The translations under genes and the position numbers were made by a program. A stretch of 64,000 bases of DNA from Gaeumannomyces sp. JS-464 (Eukaryota > Ascomycota > Sordariomycetes > Magnaporthales > Magnaporthaceae), in assembly GCA_002197995.1 (NCBI GenBank), contig NGZR01000004.1, forward strand, positions 682,001-746,000. Reading direction: 5' to 3'. A model generated the notes under the pieces. That model made no database searches. It saw only the letters and a program-made list of their open reading frames with translations, and was not told the origin of the DNA. Positions 22,859 through 35,400 of the stretch are shown one piece after another (the stretch's first letter is position 1; each line of letters starts with the position of its first letter).

Positions 22859-25120
22859 TTAATTAGTGTTGCTTAAAAAAGCAACACAAATAAGCAAAGT
22901 AAAAGGTTTAACCGTTCGATACCTTTTTTTAAAGCGATTAGGTTAAACGGAAAAGCTTAAAAGCAAAGGAATTGTATTTTACTGCTCGGTAACGCGTTAT
23001 ACACAAGTTAATCGAATAATAAAAGCACTTTCCTAAAGCAGGCGATTAAACTTTTATTCGTAAAATTTAAACAATTGTAAAAAGGGCGTTACGTAATCCC
23101 TTTAAGCACCTTTTTAAAGCAAGCGATTGGACTTTTAAATCGATTACCCAAATAATATTGCTCGTTAACCCCCACCGATAACATGTCCGACATTTCGGAA
23201 TAACAAGCGAAGGAGTTTAGTAATAAGTAACGTATAATTACAAAAAGCACGCTTTTATTATACGATTTCCCCAAGTTTTTAGCATAAAACATTAACATCC
23301 CCCTTTTAATAAGCCCCTTTTACAATTTCGAAAAATTACTTAACGAAGTTTCCATTGCTCGCCGGAACGCATGGATGCTTAAAACACTACTTTTATACGG
23401 AAACACGCATAACAATAACCTCTTAAGCGACGTATTCGAGGATTACGAAAGGTGGAAAGTAACGCACTTCGAAAACCTCGATTAGCGGATCGCTCGAATT
23501 TTCCGCAAGCATTTGGAAAATTACGGGATTTTAATCCCTGGTCCGCCTAAAGGGAAACTTAACGAAAAACTTATACAAGTTATGCAATGGGAGTTAATTT
23601 TTAAAACAACCCTATTAACCGGATTACAGCCCTTATTTCCCAAAATCGCACGAGTTTTAAACCAAACAGTTATTTAAGCGACGCTTCGAATGCCCCCAAA
23701 GGAATACGCCGCGTTTTTCTCTTAAATAAAACCACAATTAAGCGGGAAATTGGCCGAAATAAAATCCAGGGATTACTAAGCCGGCGGTTTAAAAATCCGT
23801 TACGCTTTCGAAAATACTCCTTAACCTTTTTTACGAATACGATGCCTATTTTCCCGCTTTATAAAAACACTTGTACTAAAAAGCGCATCGATCCCCCAGC
23901 TATTCCTTTACTAAATCGGCGGTTTTTACCACTTAGCTAATCGGCAGTTCCTTAAACACCCCCGGCCCGCCAATTTGCACTTTTAACCAGCCAATTTGCA
24001 AATCCATAAGCGCCCCCGGTTAATCAATTTCTAGCTTTGCCGATTTTTAAAACCATCGCCATACCAGGATCCCACTTCGACCAATACATGCAATAAAAGG
24101 ATTACGGAAAATCCATTCCACCGATCGAAAAAGCACAAATTGTAACAACTTTACGCTTTTAATACGGGACCCCGACACGTGCGAAATCCCGGTATAAGCA
24201 ACTCCCCCTAAGGAGGTGTTTAACGCCACCGTTAATAAAAGTTTAATAAAGGCATTTTAAAGCGCGTAAAATAAAAAGTACAGCTATTCCGGTAATTTAT
24301 ACGATATTTTGGACGATAAGATTTTGTTTTTCGCAATTACATGCGAAATCCTCGAAATACCACTTCCACAGTTCCATGCGATTTTTCTTTAGCATTTTTA
24401 AGGAACAAGCAAGCAATGGTACACCCGATATATCGGCATTAGCTTTACTTTTCGAAAGACTTTATATATTTTTAAAAAGCATTTTAATACCGAGGTTAAC
24501 CGATTATTATACCATACGGATTAAAACTCGATTACTTTCCAAACAATCCGTTTAAAAATCGCTAACATAGGCAAATCCAACATAAAGGTTTTGCAAGCCC
24601 TTTTAAATAAACTACAAGCTTGTTAACGCGCTTTCGGCCCGTTTTACCAAAACGAAAACCAGCTTATTGCAGCACTTTACGGGCAATTTAAAGCGTGCCG
24701 GAGTTTAAAACCGTCTTTATAAATCCCAGCCGGACTTTTAAAAGCCTATTTTCCCAATTAAAAAGCACTTTGCAAATGGAGGAAAACGCACGCACCCCCG
24801 GTATCCATTTTGTAAAACGGAAGTTTAAAAATTACAAGGATCGCAAAAAGGATAATAAATCGAAACCGAGCATATAAACCCAAATCCTTTTAACCAAATC
24901 CCCGTTTACGCTTATACACACGCGGTTACTGGATTTGCAAAAGGCCGGATTGCAAATCGACACGCTATTTTTTAAAAAAACGACGATTTAAAAAAGTGGA
25001 AAGCATAAAGAAAAGCACAAAATAAACCACGCAAAAGGTACACCTAATTCCTCGCATTAATGGAGCCCGAAAGTACCGACGAGGAAAAACAGCCATCCTT
25101 TAATTTTAACGATTAAAAAA
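22859..25120 (+). pseudogene. Copia leader and gag
   Basis: The gag-like frame becomes readable at about 23,310 on the plus strand (EVSIARRNAWMLKTLLLYGN, then DVFEDYERWKVTHFENLD and PGPPKGKLNEK), with stops at former Gln/Trp codons. It continues to the Lys-rich segment at 24,695-24,877 (EFKTVFINPSRTFKSL, HFVKRKFKNYKDRKKDNKSK), which resembles the region before the nucleocapsid in fungal copia Gag. The deleted copy at 19,674-21,801 keeps only the first part, up to about 24,020. The minus-strand 69-codon frame at 23,089-23,298 is a shadow. Confidence 0.7.
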
Positions 25121-26820
25121 CAAAAAAAAGGATTATAGCAGTACTTTATAACCTCCGCTACGGCCGCATACCTAATTAAAAAGGCTTTTACCTACCGCAT
25201 TTATAAGCGCTAAAACTTGGGATTTGGCAAGCCTTATTCCTATATTTGCGGATTAGGTATTAGTTTAACACAAAATCCGAAGCATTAAGTAATGGCAAAG
25301 ATCTTTCCGGATACAAATGCAGCAATAACTTTTACGGCCGGAAAGGATTAAATTTACGCATTTTAACGCTATAAGCCAAATCTCGTCGTTAATATAAACA
25401 GGCATAAAAAACGCGTAATTTTCGGATTAGGAAAAGCTATTTCCAGCACCGGAAAATTATATTCCGACCCTAATCGGCCAAATTACGTTTTTTATAATTC
25501 CAATTCCAACCTTTCCTATTATGCTTTGCAAATATGGATGCATTGCACGTTTACCTAAATAATACGCGCAACGAGCTTATAAAAAACGACGGTACGCGCG
25601 TTTCGATTATAAAAAGGCACGGCCACCTTAGTTTTTTTTCGACGACGTTACCCACGTTACGACGGCAGTTAGCTTTATAACGGAAATAAAAATCGCGGAG
25701 CAGTTTTTTTCGAAAGCTAAGCTAAAGCGCGTGCATAAGCGCTTTAGGCACCCATTTATCGATAAACTTTGGAACGTTTTAAAGCGTGCAAAGCATAAGG
25801 CTAATCGCAACGCTTTCGTAATAATTAACCGAATGTGCCATTTTTGTTAAAAAAAAAGGTTTTATACTATAACGCTTTCGATTTAAACTCCAGGCGATAT
25901 TAACTTTAACTACGAAATAATTATAAACGTGTTTTATATCGATTATAAGCCAATCCTTTACGTAATTAATGCGAGCATAGCTTTTAATACTGCAGCGCTT
26001 TTTAAAAACATATCGGCAAAAAAAACGTGGGAAGCTTTAAACGGTATTGGATCGACGTTTATTTAAGGCCTTTTAACGTGATTTTTTACGATGCCGGTAC
26101 TAATTTCGCCGCGAGCGAATTTTAAGCGAAAGTAAAGCTTTTTAGGATTATTTAAGCAGGTCCCAATCGAAGCGCATTGGTTAATCGGCAAAATTAAAAA
26201 ATATTACGCCTTTTACGCCGGGCTTTTAATATTATCCGATAAAAGTGCCTAATTATGCACCTCGAATCGGTGCTTTAAAAAGCAGTAAAACCGTAAACGA
26301 CACGGCCGGCCCCGACGGACTTATCTTTACATGCTCGTTTTTAAAGCAATGCTTCGAATTAATAACGAATCGCCACTTTTATAAACCCAGGTATAAAAAG
26401 CCGCTGTAATTAGGAAAGCTATGCAAAAATCCGGATTTTACACGATAAGCGACGTGTGCAAAAAGCATTGGCTGCACGTAACGAACCGAACATAAAACGG
26501 GTGCTTCCGAGCTTTTTAACTTTAAAGCGAGGTTTTGTTTCGGGAAAAAAACGGATAGCAAGGCCCGTATAAGGTCCTATTTATAACAAACACGTTAATT
26601 ACGGTGGAAACGATTAACGGTAACGCGACTTTTAAAAGCACGGTGGTTAAACCTTATTATAAAACAAAAAACTATCGTGCAAAAATCCGAAAAGCAGCTA
26701 GCACCTTTCGAATACCTAAGCCCGAACAGTTAAAACGCCAAAAAAACCCCCGAAAAAAAAGCCGCAAAACAGTAAAAAAAACCCCAAAATTAAACAACCA
26801 TTTTATTTAAAATTACGGTA
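25121..26820 (+). pseudogene. Copia pol, integrase region
   Basis: Around 26,060-26,230 the plus strand reads DAGTNFA and, further on, EAHWLIGKIKKYYAP. These are the second Asp and the Glu-containing helix of a copia integrase in degenerate form (the family form is DAGTNFAS and EAHxSVGKVERYHAPLRR). GPDGLI at about 26,310 is typical of the following stretch in fungal copia pols. The basic frame at 26,604-26,810 (VETINGN-like start, KSTVVKPYY) matches the linker after integrase. Stops are numerous; not functional. Confidence 0.75.
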
Positions 26821-28470
26821 TTACTTAAAGTTCCTAACAAACGAGTCGCTCGTAAAAACGCATAACCAGTAATTGCAGTAAAACGAAGCCTCGGCAAATG
26901 CACACGACGTTTTTAAGCGTAAAAAGCACCAATCCTACCAGTTAGCGATTCGACTTAAATAAAAAGGCAAAATCAGCTCCCGGTTTACCATTTAAATAAT
27001 TAACCCAATAAAAACTGGACGCATTTATCGGCGCTAAAGTGATTAAGCCGATTACCGGAAAAACTTAACGGAGCTACGATTTTTAAATTACGGATTGTAA
27101 ACGAGGTAAAAGGGCAAACCTTAAACCCTTTAAAAAATCGAAATTTATACCATAGGATATAACGACGAGGAAAAACATAACATCCTTACGCAATTTCCCA
27201 CGATTATAAAATGCAGCTAACGATTAATCCTAGCGATCGCACTATCGCTTACGCTTATAAAGTTTAATTTAATAATCCGAAATATTAGCTAAACGTATAC
27301 CCAATCGGAATTAAAACTGCAAAAAACGTTTTTTGCGCTTATTTAAAAAGTTGTTAGTATGGTTTAAACCGGCACGTTGCTTTAAGTAATTAAGCCCTTT
27401 TACGGGATCGCGAATTAGGTTTGCATTGGTTCGTTATTTACCAAAAGCACTATAAAAAGCGCTAAATTGCTAAACGTCGAGCTACGATTTTTACTTGCTT
27501 ATTTCGGAAAGCGGATAAAGCTTTGGATCGTAAGCATGCAAATAAACGACACTTTAAATTTTGGAAATCCGGACTTTTTAATAAAAAAAAATTAGCGATC
27601 CAAAAAGCAAGCTTTCGTGCAAAACCGAAATCGATTTTTAAGCCGGGAAACGAAGCCGAACTTTAACGGGTGCAAAATTAATGGAAATTATAAGCTCGAA
27701 ATTCGATAAAAGAAATAAAATAAAGGTTTAAACTAATAAAAACCGATTTAAAAAGCTTAAATTATAAGTATATCGTTTAAAAAGCTTAAGCGTATATATT
27801 AGTTCCATGCTAACCGGAAGCCGCATTTAACTATTCCGTAACGGCGCAAGCCAAAAACCCGGGATAAAACGTGGTTAAGTAAATAAAAAATTAAATGGCA
27901 AATCGATAACGCATAAAAAGGATTAAAATACGTTCCATTGGATTTGCAAAAAACCAACCTTTACGCTTTCGTAAACGGATTATTCGCAAACAATCCAAAC
28001 TAAATTTACAAATCGGGTTCGTAATTATATTAAGCAATAAAAAATCCGACGATTAAAAAACCAGCTTTTAGCTAATCGGGAACATTTTGCATTAAACGTT
28101 AATTAAATGCAAAAGGGTTACGAAAAGCGTTTTCGCAAATGAAATTTACGGGATGGTTAGCGGGTTCGATGCAGCTTACGTTTTTAATTTAACGCTTATA
28201 ACGATTTTTAAAAAGCTAAACTAAAAAGCCCCGAAATTAATAATTTGCACCGATAGCTTTTCGCTATATTAATACCTCGTACATTAAGGCATAATAGCGG
28301 AAAAAAGGCTTATAATCGATGTTATAGCATTTAAAAAATCCTACGAAAGCCGCGAAATTAACGAAATCCGCTGGATCGCAAAATTAAATAATCCGGCAAA
28401 CGCGATAACTAAAATTAATTAAATAAAGCTTTAAAAAATTTAATTACAAGCAATACGATAACGGTACGAA
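26821..28470 (+). pseudogene. Copia pol, RT and RNase H
   Basis: RT markers are DAFIGAKVIKPIT-like residues near 27,010, QLTINPSDRTIAYA-like residues near 27,210-27,250, and FGNPDFL at about 27,560. The RT catalytic motif of this family, TDDT before LILGNPDFL, reads INDT at about 27,545-27,556, so one catalytic Asp is lost by a G to A change. RNase H spans about 27,930-28,430 (TDSFSLY near 28,235, EIRWIAKLNNPANAITK near 28,370-28,425). Frames shift at a few places and TAA/TAG stops are frequent. Confidence 0.8.
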
Positions 28471-29865
28471 TCGAGTTAAGGTAAAGCGCGAAAAAAATAA
28501 AAAAAAGCGAGGGAAAGCGGTTAAAATCGATTTGTTATAACCTAAAAATGGCTAACGATATAATAAAAAAAACGAAATTACCAAAACGCTAAAACAACCG
28601 GAAAACGATCCCACGAACGACCATTTTAAGCTTTAGGAAAAACCTTTACCATTGCCGGAACATTACCAGCTTATTTATCGACATTACTAGCACCTTATCC
28701 TTTTTTCCCTTTTCGGCCATCTTTTCGTTTATCCTCGTTATCGTTGGAGCTCCAAATAAGCTGTCCTTTGCTTTTAAAAACGCCGCATCGAACATACGCT
28801 AAACGGTAACGCGGCCCGCCGCTTTCCGCTTAGCAGCACTTATTTTAATAAAATTAGCGTTAACCTTACCGGCTTATTCCTCCTTTTTAAAAAGGATTAT
28901 GCATTTGGTGGTGCGCGCCATTTCGCGAAATCCTAAAAACAGCTAAAGCACGGTTAATAAAGCACTGAAGCAGCTAAATAAAGAATTAGCCATTATATTT
29001 TGTTAATAGTAGTTTCGCGGAAGTATTTAGTTATAAACTTTTTGTTAAAGCTATTGCGATTTTAGGATTACCGGTCGTTAACGCAAAAATTAGCAAACCA
29101 AAGCTTAAAAATCATTACACCGGCTAGCACGAATAACCAAAAGCATAGGACCAGCAACGGTTACCGACCGGCTCGGTGTTAAAGCACCTAATTTTATCGG
29201 ACTTTGCCGGTTAAGCAATTCAGGCATAAAATCTTTGTTTGCCTTTGCAAAGCGCGGGCGAGCAAGGGATTTGCCTTTTCCCTTTTTGGCACGAGTTTTT
29301 TTAACGCCATATTTGGGACCGTTTTAACGCTAATTAACCTTTTTTAACGGATTTGCCCTTAGCTCCTTTAAAACGAGTGGATACCATCGCGGTAATTAGT
29401 CGAGCAGCAAAATAGTAAAGCAAAAATCGGCAGGCAAGCAGCGGGGATATCGATATTTGTGGTTATAAGATTAAGTTCCAAATTACAACGATTAAAGCTT
29501 ACGGCTTTTAAAATATCCCAGGCCTTTTAAGTTATCCTTCCGATTTGCTCCTTCCTATTACACCGATTAGCACGCACACGGCCCAATAGATTTTTATTAA
29601 GTTTATTTACTGCTATTATGCGCATTTAATCCGGCATTACCTAATCCCACGAGCGCTTTAACCAAACATTGCCCCATTTCCTATTGTTCCTATTTACAAT
29701 CCTTATTTACAATCCCTACCGATATCCAGCACAATCCTTTGCCTTTTTTTCCTTTGTTTTTAAAGCAGGTTACCAATCCGGATTCCTTTGTTATTAGTAT
29801 TGTGAATCCCGGGATTTGGAAAACGAGCATTTACCGATGCACGCGCTTAAAAAAAGAATTGCCAA
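28471..29865 (+). other. Copia 3' non-pol region
   Basis: About 1.4 kb between RNase H and the 3' LTR with no recognised domain. The final 250 bp match the inverted 3' end of the deleted copia element (19,908-20,150). This is long for a copia 3' untranslated region and might hold an extra gene too damaged to read. Confidence 0.5.
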
Positions 29866-30101
29866 TGTTAATCCACGTGATTTAGCGCGTGCATCCAAAA
29901 AGGGCCCACGCCTCGTAAAGCCGCAGGCCTACGGGCCGTGCGTTCCCACGAGCTTACAAAAGGGGATTTTGCGATCCCCTTCCTGTAATTAGATTCCTAC
30001 ACAAATATGCATTACTATAAACACCAGTTTTAAATTTATAAATTTTTGTTTTTTCCTTTTAGGAGATCTCCGTGCTTACAAAAGTACCACTCCTATTAAC
30101 A
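29866..30101 (+). repeat. Copia 3' LTR
   Basis: 236 bp, direct repeat of 22,623-22,858. Differences are transitions (for example gtga/gtaa, gcctcg/gtttcg, tacaaa/tataaa). Confidence 0.92.
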
Positions 30102-32679
30102 AAATTATTATTAAACGTAATTGGTTTCCTTTTTACAGTTTTTAAGCTATACGGTTTTTATTTCCTTTATATTAAAATGCCGTACCTTTTCGCTACTTTT
30201 AGCGAAAAATAGTTGCTTTAAGCTTCGTTATCGATTAAAACGTTTAGCTTTTTTCTTTTATGCTATAGCATAATTATTAAATGTTAATATTAATCGATAT
30301 TCGTAGCGGTTAAAGTTTTTGTTCGTTATTATGCTTTACGTTATGCTTTAATCCCGGGTGGATTTTTTAGTTTTTTGCTTTTTAAAATGCTTTTTTTTTA
30401 TTTGCAAGCATTTTAAACCGGGTAAACCCGTTGGTTTAAACTTTTGCTTTTTTTTTATATGCATTTTGCATTTTAGCTTTCCGCAATTATAGTATATTAG
30501 GATTTTTAATATGCATAGCATAAAGTATTTTAATAACGGCGCGAAGGTGGTTTATTAAAAGTTTACCGTTTTAAACTTTCATTTTAAAAGCTGCCATTTT
30601 CGCTTTAGGTGTTTAACCGGCTTTTTACCATTCCTTTTAAAAAAGAAATCGGCTTTTAATTTAACCGTTAAGTGCTATTAGCATTTATCCTATATGCATT
30701 TTGCTTAAAAAAGTTCGATATATCCTGTTAAATCGGGATTTAAATTTGGGTAATTAAGCGAATGTTTTTCCGCGTCCCGTCGTTCCACTTTCAAAACCCC
30801 GTCGTAAAATTTTCCGTAATACGTTACGGCTTAATCATTTTAAAACCAGTTTAGGAATTAACTATCGTCGTTATAAGCCGGTTCCTCGCGCATTACCCTT
30901 TTAAATGGTTTAGGCTAGTTTTTAAAACCACCGGTCGTTTTTGGAAAATTTAAGCGAAATGTATGCTTTACTAACGTTAAACGCCCGAATCGTTTGGCTA
31001 AGGTTTAGTTCTTTTTTATAGCTTTTTACGAGGTAAGTTTAGCTTAACGGCTCGCGGTCGATTTCGTCGTTTATATCGAAGGAAATCCCTTTTTTATTGC
31101 TAATTTTACCAAGCAAAGCCTTATACCCCTTTTCGAATGCCGAATTGTTTAGCTTTTACTTTATTCCCTCGATTTCGATAGCGATCCGGGCAACGTTATC
31201 TTTTTCTTTTTCGGATTTCGTAAATCCGCATATAACGTGCTATTTACCTTCGCTATTATATTCGAGCTTAATAGGGCTTTTGCTAAATCCTTTACGCATT
31301 ATAGCCACCTTTTTTTAAAGGTACCGTTTTAATGCGTTTTTGTTAAACTAATGTATTAAACACGAATCTTTATAACAAAAAGTCCAGCTAAACGCTACCC
31401 CGAAGCATAGGTTGTCGTCCTTCCTATTTTCCGCTTTCCAAATTACCGCTATTTGGCGTTTATTACGTTACGGGCAGTTTTTTTTTATATGGCTTAATTG
31501 GCCACATTTAAAGCACTTCTCATTTTTGGGATCTTAAAACCGGACTTTCTTTTAATGCGTAGCTCCCGCATTAAAGTTTATAAATTTAAAATGTATTTTT
31601 AACGCTATCGATTATTACTGCCTAGTTTTTTTCTAATTGGCTTTATTTTATATTATAACTTTAAATTACTAGCCTTTTTTTTTAGCTTTCGTTCGTATAG
31701 TTTATCGCTAATCCTAACGGCCGTAATAACGTATTTTGTCATAGCACGGCCGGCTTTTACGGGCGCTTGGGCCATGGTTGCAAGGATGGCCTTAAAGTTA
31801 CCTAATTAAGAACTATCGGATGCCATACTAATTTTTGTGCGCACGCGTGTCGCAACGCGCAATTATTTTTACTTCCTTAGCTTTAAATCGTAACAATAAT
31901 GAAAGGTATATTGTAGCCCTGCCTCGGTTCCCATCGTTCCCGTTACATATTTAACGAAGGCTTTTAATCGTTTAACTTTAGCCATTTCGTTTTTTACATC
32001 GTCCCGTAAGCTATTATAAAAATGGGTAATTTTAGTTTACTTAATCCAATTAAATTTATTAACGAATCGCTGGAATTTTAAAACGTAAGTTAACGCCGCT
32101 TTTTTTTATTAAAGCTAAAGTAGCTCCTTTTCGGCCATTTTTTTTCGTCGATTTATTCGAACATTTTGGCGATTTTTTTTTCCGAACCGGTTAAAGCTAG
32201 CAAATATAACCTTTGTATTTTTACTAAATTCGTCGTATTTTTTTAGGTAATCCGCTTATATAAGTTCGAACCAGTTTTTAACCTTACTATTTAAACGCGT
32301 AACGGCGTAAACAACCTTTTGTTTTTTTCGTTTAAAATAGGCTTAATAAAACAGGAAATACCTTTTGCATTTAATAAAAAAAGTTTTTAACTTTCCTTTT
32401 TTCCTATTGTATTTGTTAAATGTGGGGAATTTGTACGTAAACACCGTGGGTTTCGGCTATCCGCCGATTCCGGTCGTTTTAGTTTTAGCTTCGGCTAGCT
32501 TATTTTTATTTTGCTATAATTTTTTAATTACAAGTTAAAAAAGGCTAAAGGCATTAGCGGTAGTATAAATTACGCTATCGTAATCGAAATTAACCGTAAA
32601 CGTTGTTTTATTAGCTTTTAAAATCGCTATTGTTATACTATTCGTACTTTTGGTAAACGTTAAATAGGATTAGTTAAAA
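30102..32679 (-). pseudogene. Gypsy-1 protease and gag
   Basis: Minus strand. A CCHC zinc knuckle is legible at about 31,465-31,530 (KCFKCGQLSHIKKNC: C-x2-C-x4-H-x4-C), with all four ligands intact. The stretch below it (30,900-31,450) should hold the protease, which I cannot pin down. The stretch above it, to about 32,600, is gag capsid, heavily broken by stops. The end at 32,679 abuts the 5' LTR. The plus-strand frame at 31,097-31,318 is a shadow. Confidence 0.75.
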
Positions 32680-33133
32680 TGTTATAAATAGGCTTTTGTT
32701 TTTAAGGTAAAACATTTAAAAAAAAGTGTTAAAATAATACGCTAATTAAAGGCTTTTAAAAAAATTGGGTAATTTAATAATAATAGTTTAATTGCTTATT
32801 TAAAAGGGTGTTTTAAAGCTAATTTAGGTTAATTAATGCCGAAGTTTTAATCGAAGCTATTTATAACAGGAAAGAAACCGTTTTTTTTTATAATAACCAC
32901 CCGTCCCGCGCGACGGGCTAATATGTTTAATATGAATATATTAAACATATCCCCGTTTTTAGGTTAATATGTTTGATATAAACATATTAAACATATTACC
33001 CTTCCCTAATATATTTGCTTCGGACATATTAACGATTTAAGTTACGTAATAAGGGAGTGCGGGGCAGTGCCTTTCCCTTTTTCCTATGCCGCCTTTTTTT
33101 ACAAGCGCACCTTTATACCTTTTGGTCGTAATA
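32680..33133 (-). repeat. Gypsy-1 5' LTR
   Basis: 454 bp, tgttat...gtaata, in direct repeat with 16,191-16,642. It is more mutated in its first 150 bp than the 3' LTR: runs of GG became AA and CC became TT, while CpG sites in the same stretch are mostly kept. Confidence 0.92.
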
Positions 33134-33291
33134 TAAACGAAGGTACCTAATTTGCAAAAAGTCGTTTAAAGCTAAAATTAAGCTAAATTTATATTAATTG
33201 CTTAGCTAAATTAACTTATGCTTTTATTTTTAAATCGTTTTCGTTACGATTAAAAAAAAAGGAATACGGTTATAGCGGTGCGGGATTTTTA
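33134..33291. other. Short host remnant between Gypsy-1 and Gypsy-2
   Basis: 158 bp containing the right TSD of Gypsy-1 (taaac, first five bases) and the left TSD of Gypsy-2 (tttta, 33,287-33,291). No feature recognised. It joins logically to 48,630-48,901 once Gypsy-2 is removed. Confidence 0.7.
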
Positions 33292-33573
33292 TATAAAAAG
33301 GCTCGCCGCGATAATAGCGGGCCACCGCCATAGCAAGGAGCTTTAGCCCTGTTTACGGGCCCGAGCCACGTGGAGGCCTAAAGCACCCAAGCACGTAACA
33401 AGGGGCCCAGAGGGGCCACGCTACTTAGGCAGCTTGTAAAAAGCAATTCCTAAATTGCCGGAATAAGCTAAAGTCGTTATATTTACCTTATAGCAATATA
33501 AGCTTTTAACCCCTAATTACCGTTTACGGTTATCGTAATTACCTCGTATAAGCTTTCGGCTTACCCCGTAACA
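33292..33573 (+). repeat. Gypsy-2 5' LTR
   Basis: 282 bp starting tataaaaagg (tgtaaaaaag in the other LTR) and ending gtaaca. GC-rich islands inside it are little mutated. Confidence 0.92.
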
Positions 33574-35400
33574 TTTTTTAGCTTTTACCATCCTTTTAGG
33601 AATACGAGCCGTTTATTATAAACGCAAACGGTTAATCGAATACGACGCCGGGCACGGTAACTTAAGGAAAGCCGCTGCCCCGTGCTTTAGCGCGACCTAC
33701 TATTCGCTCGCAAACGGCACGTCGTTAACCCGCGATCCCTTCGGAGCTTAAGGAAGGATTTCGAAACCTCCTTAAGCAAAAAGGCAATTACGCTTTGGAA
33801 AACCTTATAAACCAAATGCATCGTAGCTCTCGAAAGCGGAGTTACGCTTCGAATCCGCTTACCTCCTTGTTAAAAAAGTCGAGCTAAAACGACACCCCCG
33901 AAAACGATTACGTTCGTAACGAAACCGACGATAACCGAATTTATAGCGACCGTCGCGACCGGATTTCGTTAAAAGCCGCGAAACGATCGCATTAAACTTA
34001 CGGGTTACCGAAATATGGGCATAAAAAGGAACGTTATCGGAAGCACCGTTAAAAGGAGCTAACCACGCGTAAAACCCGCTTTTTAAAACGCAATTAGCCT
34101 CGTTTTCGTAGCTTTTCGCGTTCCACCCGACGCGCGAAATCCCGCGCTTTGGGGGCATTATATTACAATTACCGGGGCAAGGAAAAACGGGAACTTTTAG
34201 CGGACCGGCGTTTACATTCCTTAAAAAACCGCAGCCGTAGCACGCAAAACTTTCGAAACGGCAGTTTACAATTTGCCAACCTTTTTAAAAAAGTCCTTTT
34301 TATTAGGAATAAAAATTACATACCTTTTACCCGTTATACGAAACTTTCAAAGTATAGCGTAAAAATTTTAAAACTTTACGCTTTTTTTTCGGAAGTTCGA
34401 AATTGGATTTAAAGCATTAGCGAAAAAAACGCGCTATATAACAAAATTTTTAAATAGGTGTAAGTTATTTAAATAATACTTTAATTATATTACGAGGTAA
34501 TTACAAATTGGAAAACTTATACGGAAAGGCTGTACGGGTTTACGTAATCCTAGTAATAAACGTAAACTAATTTCGTTAATTATTTAAAAAAAGGACGAAT
34601 AAACCTAACCATTTAAATTTATTAAAGCTGGATTATTTATAAGCAATTATATTAAAAATATTACAATTTCCCGGTATCGTTTTTAACCAAATGGCAAATA
34701 TTAATTTAAAAAATCGAACTTAAAACTTTATGGACGAACCTTTAATAGTTATTTTAATTATTAAAAAAATTTTCCTTTTATTTGCAAAATTAGCTGCAGG
34801 ATAAGTTAGTAGTAAACGCGCAAACTAATTGGGACATTTCCCGGAACGTTACTAATGCCGCGGAAAGAAAGTGGGCCGTAAAAAAAGCAAATTTAACGCA
34901 AAAACGTCCGATTATCGTTTTTATTAAAAGTCCTATTAAAGGTAACGGACATCCGGGTACTAGGCTTAAAAAAGGGACGATAAGGACGGACGCTTAAGTC
35001 GGCGGGAAGAGCGCCGATATAAAAAAGGACGATTCGCGCCGCTCCGACTCGAAACGGTAAAACTTCCGCCGTTACGATTAAAAAACGGGAAACCTCCGTT
35101 TTTCCAAATTTAACACGCTTTAAGCGAAGCAATTGTCGGGCTATAACGGCAAGGCCGGAAAACCAAACCATTTGGGCCAAAAGCCCGGCAATTGCAACAA
35201 CTACGGATAATTAAGCCATTAAGCGGCCGATTACTACTTCAAATTTAAAAAGGTAAAAGCAATCGACGCTTATTACCTTAATAACGAAAAATCCGATTAC
35301 GACCGCGCTATTAGCGATAGTAATAAAAATAAGCGCGCTTTAACGCGAAACGAGAATTACCAGTCGTAATTCGATTTAAATTTCGAATCGGGAAACGAGT
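33574..35400 (+). pseudogene. Gypsy-2 gag
   Basis: Plus strand, many stops. The best landmark is the zinc knuckle at 35,193-35,234. The first Cys (35,193) and the His (35,217) are intact, while the second and fourth ligands (35,202 and 35,232) read Tyr (TAC), as expected from TGC by G to A. A basic Arg-rich segment lies around 34,120-34,260. The minus-strand 95- and 99-codon frames here are shadows. Confidence 0.75.

Larger units (their letters stand above)
22623..30101 (+). mobile_element. Full-length Ty1/copia element nested in Gypsy-1
   Basis: 7,479 bp with 236-bp LTRs at both ends. The TSD is gaatt on the left and aaatt on the right (30,102-30,106), differing by one G/A transition. On the plus strand the order is gag, integrase, RT, RNase H, that is integrase before RT, which defines Ty1/copia. 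The RNase H end is unmistakable (EIRWIAKLNNPANAITK near 28,370-28,425). After it, about 1.4 kb up to the 3' LTR has no recognised domain. All LTR-LTR differences I aligned are transitions. Confidence 0.92.
16191..33133 (-). mobile_element. Gypsy-1: Ty3/gypsy chromovirus carrying two nested copia insertions
   Basis: The element is bounded by direct LTRs and by a 5-bp TSD, caaac on the left (16,186-16,190) and taaac on the right (33,134-33,138); the one difference is a C/T transition. Removing the two copia insertions leaves about 7.3 kb, normal for a gypsy element. Reading on the minus strand from high to low coordinate it has gag with a CCHC knuckle (near 31,500), protease, RT, RNase H, integrase and a C-terminal chromodomain (near 17,500). 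The purine-rich tract reading aaaaagggaaacc on the minus strand abuts the 16,191-16,642 LTR, which is therefore the 3' LTR. All coding parts are full of TAA/TAG stops. A second family member starts at 63,320. Confidence 0.92.

Noticed and set aside
23089..23298. 69-codon minus-strand frame, also recognisable in the deleted copia copy
   Set aside because: It lies in the copia leader and gag start, opposite the gag-like frame; conservation is explained by shared ancestry of the DNA.
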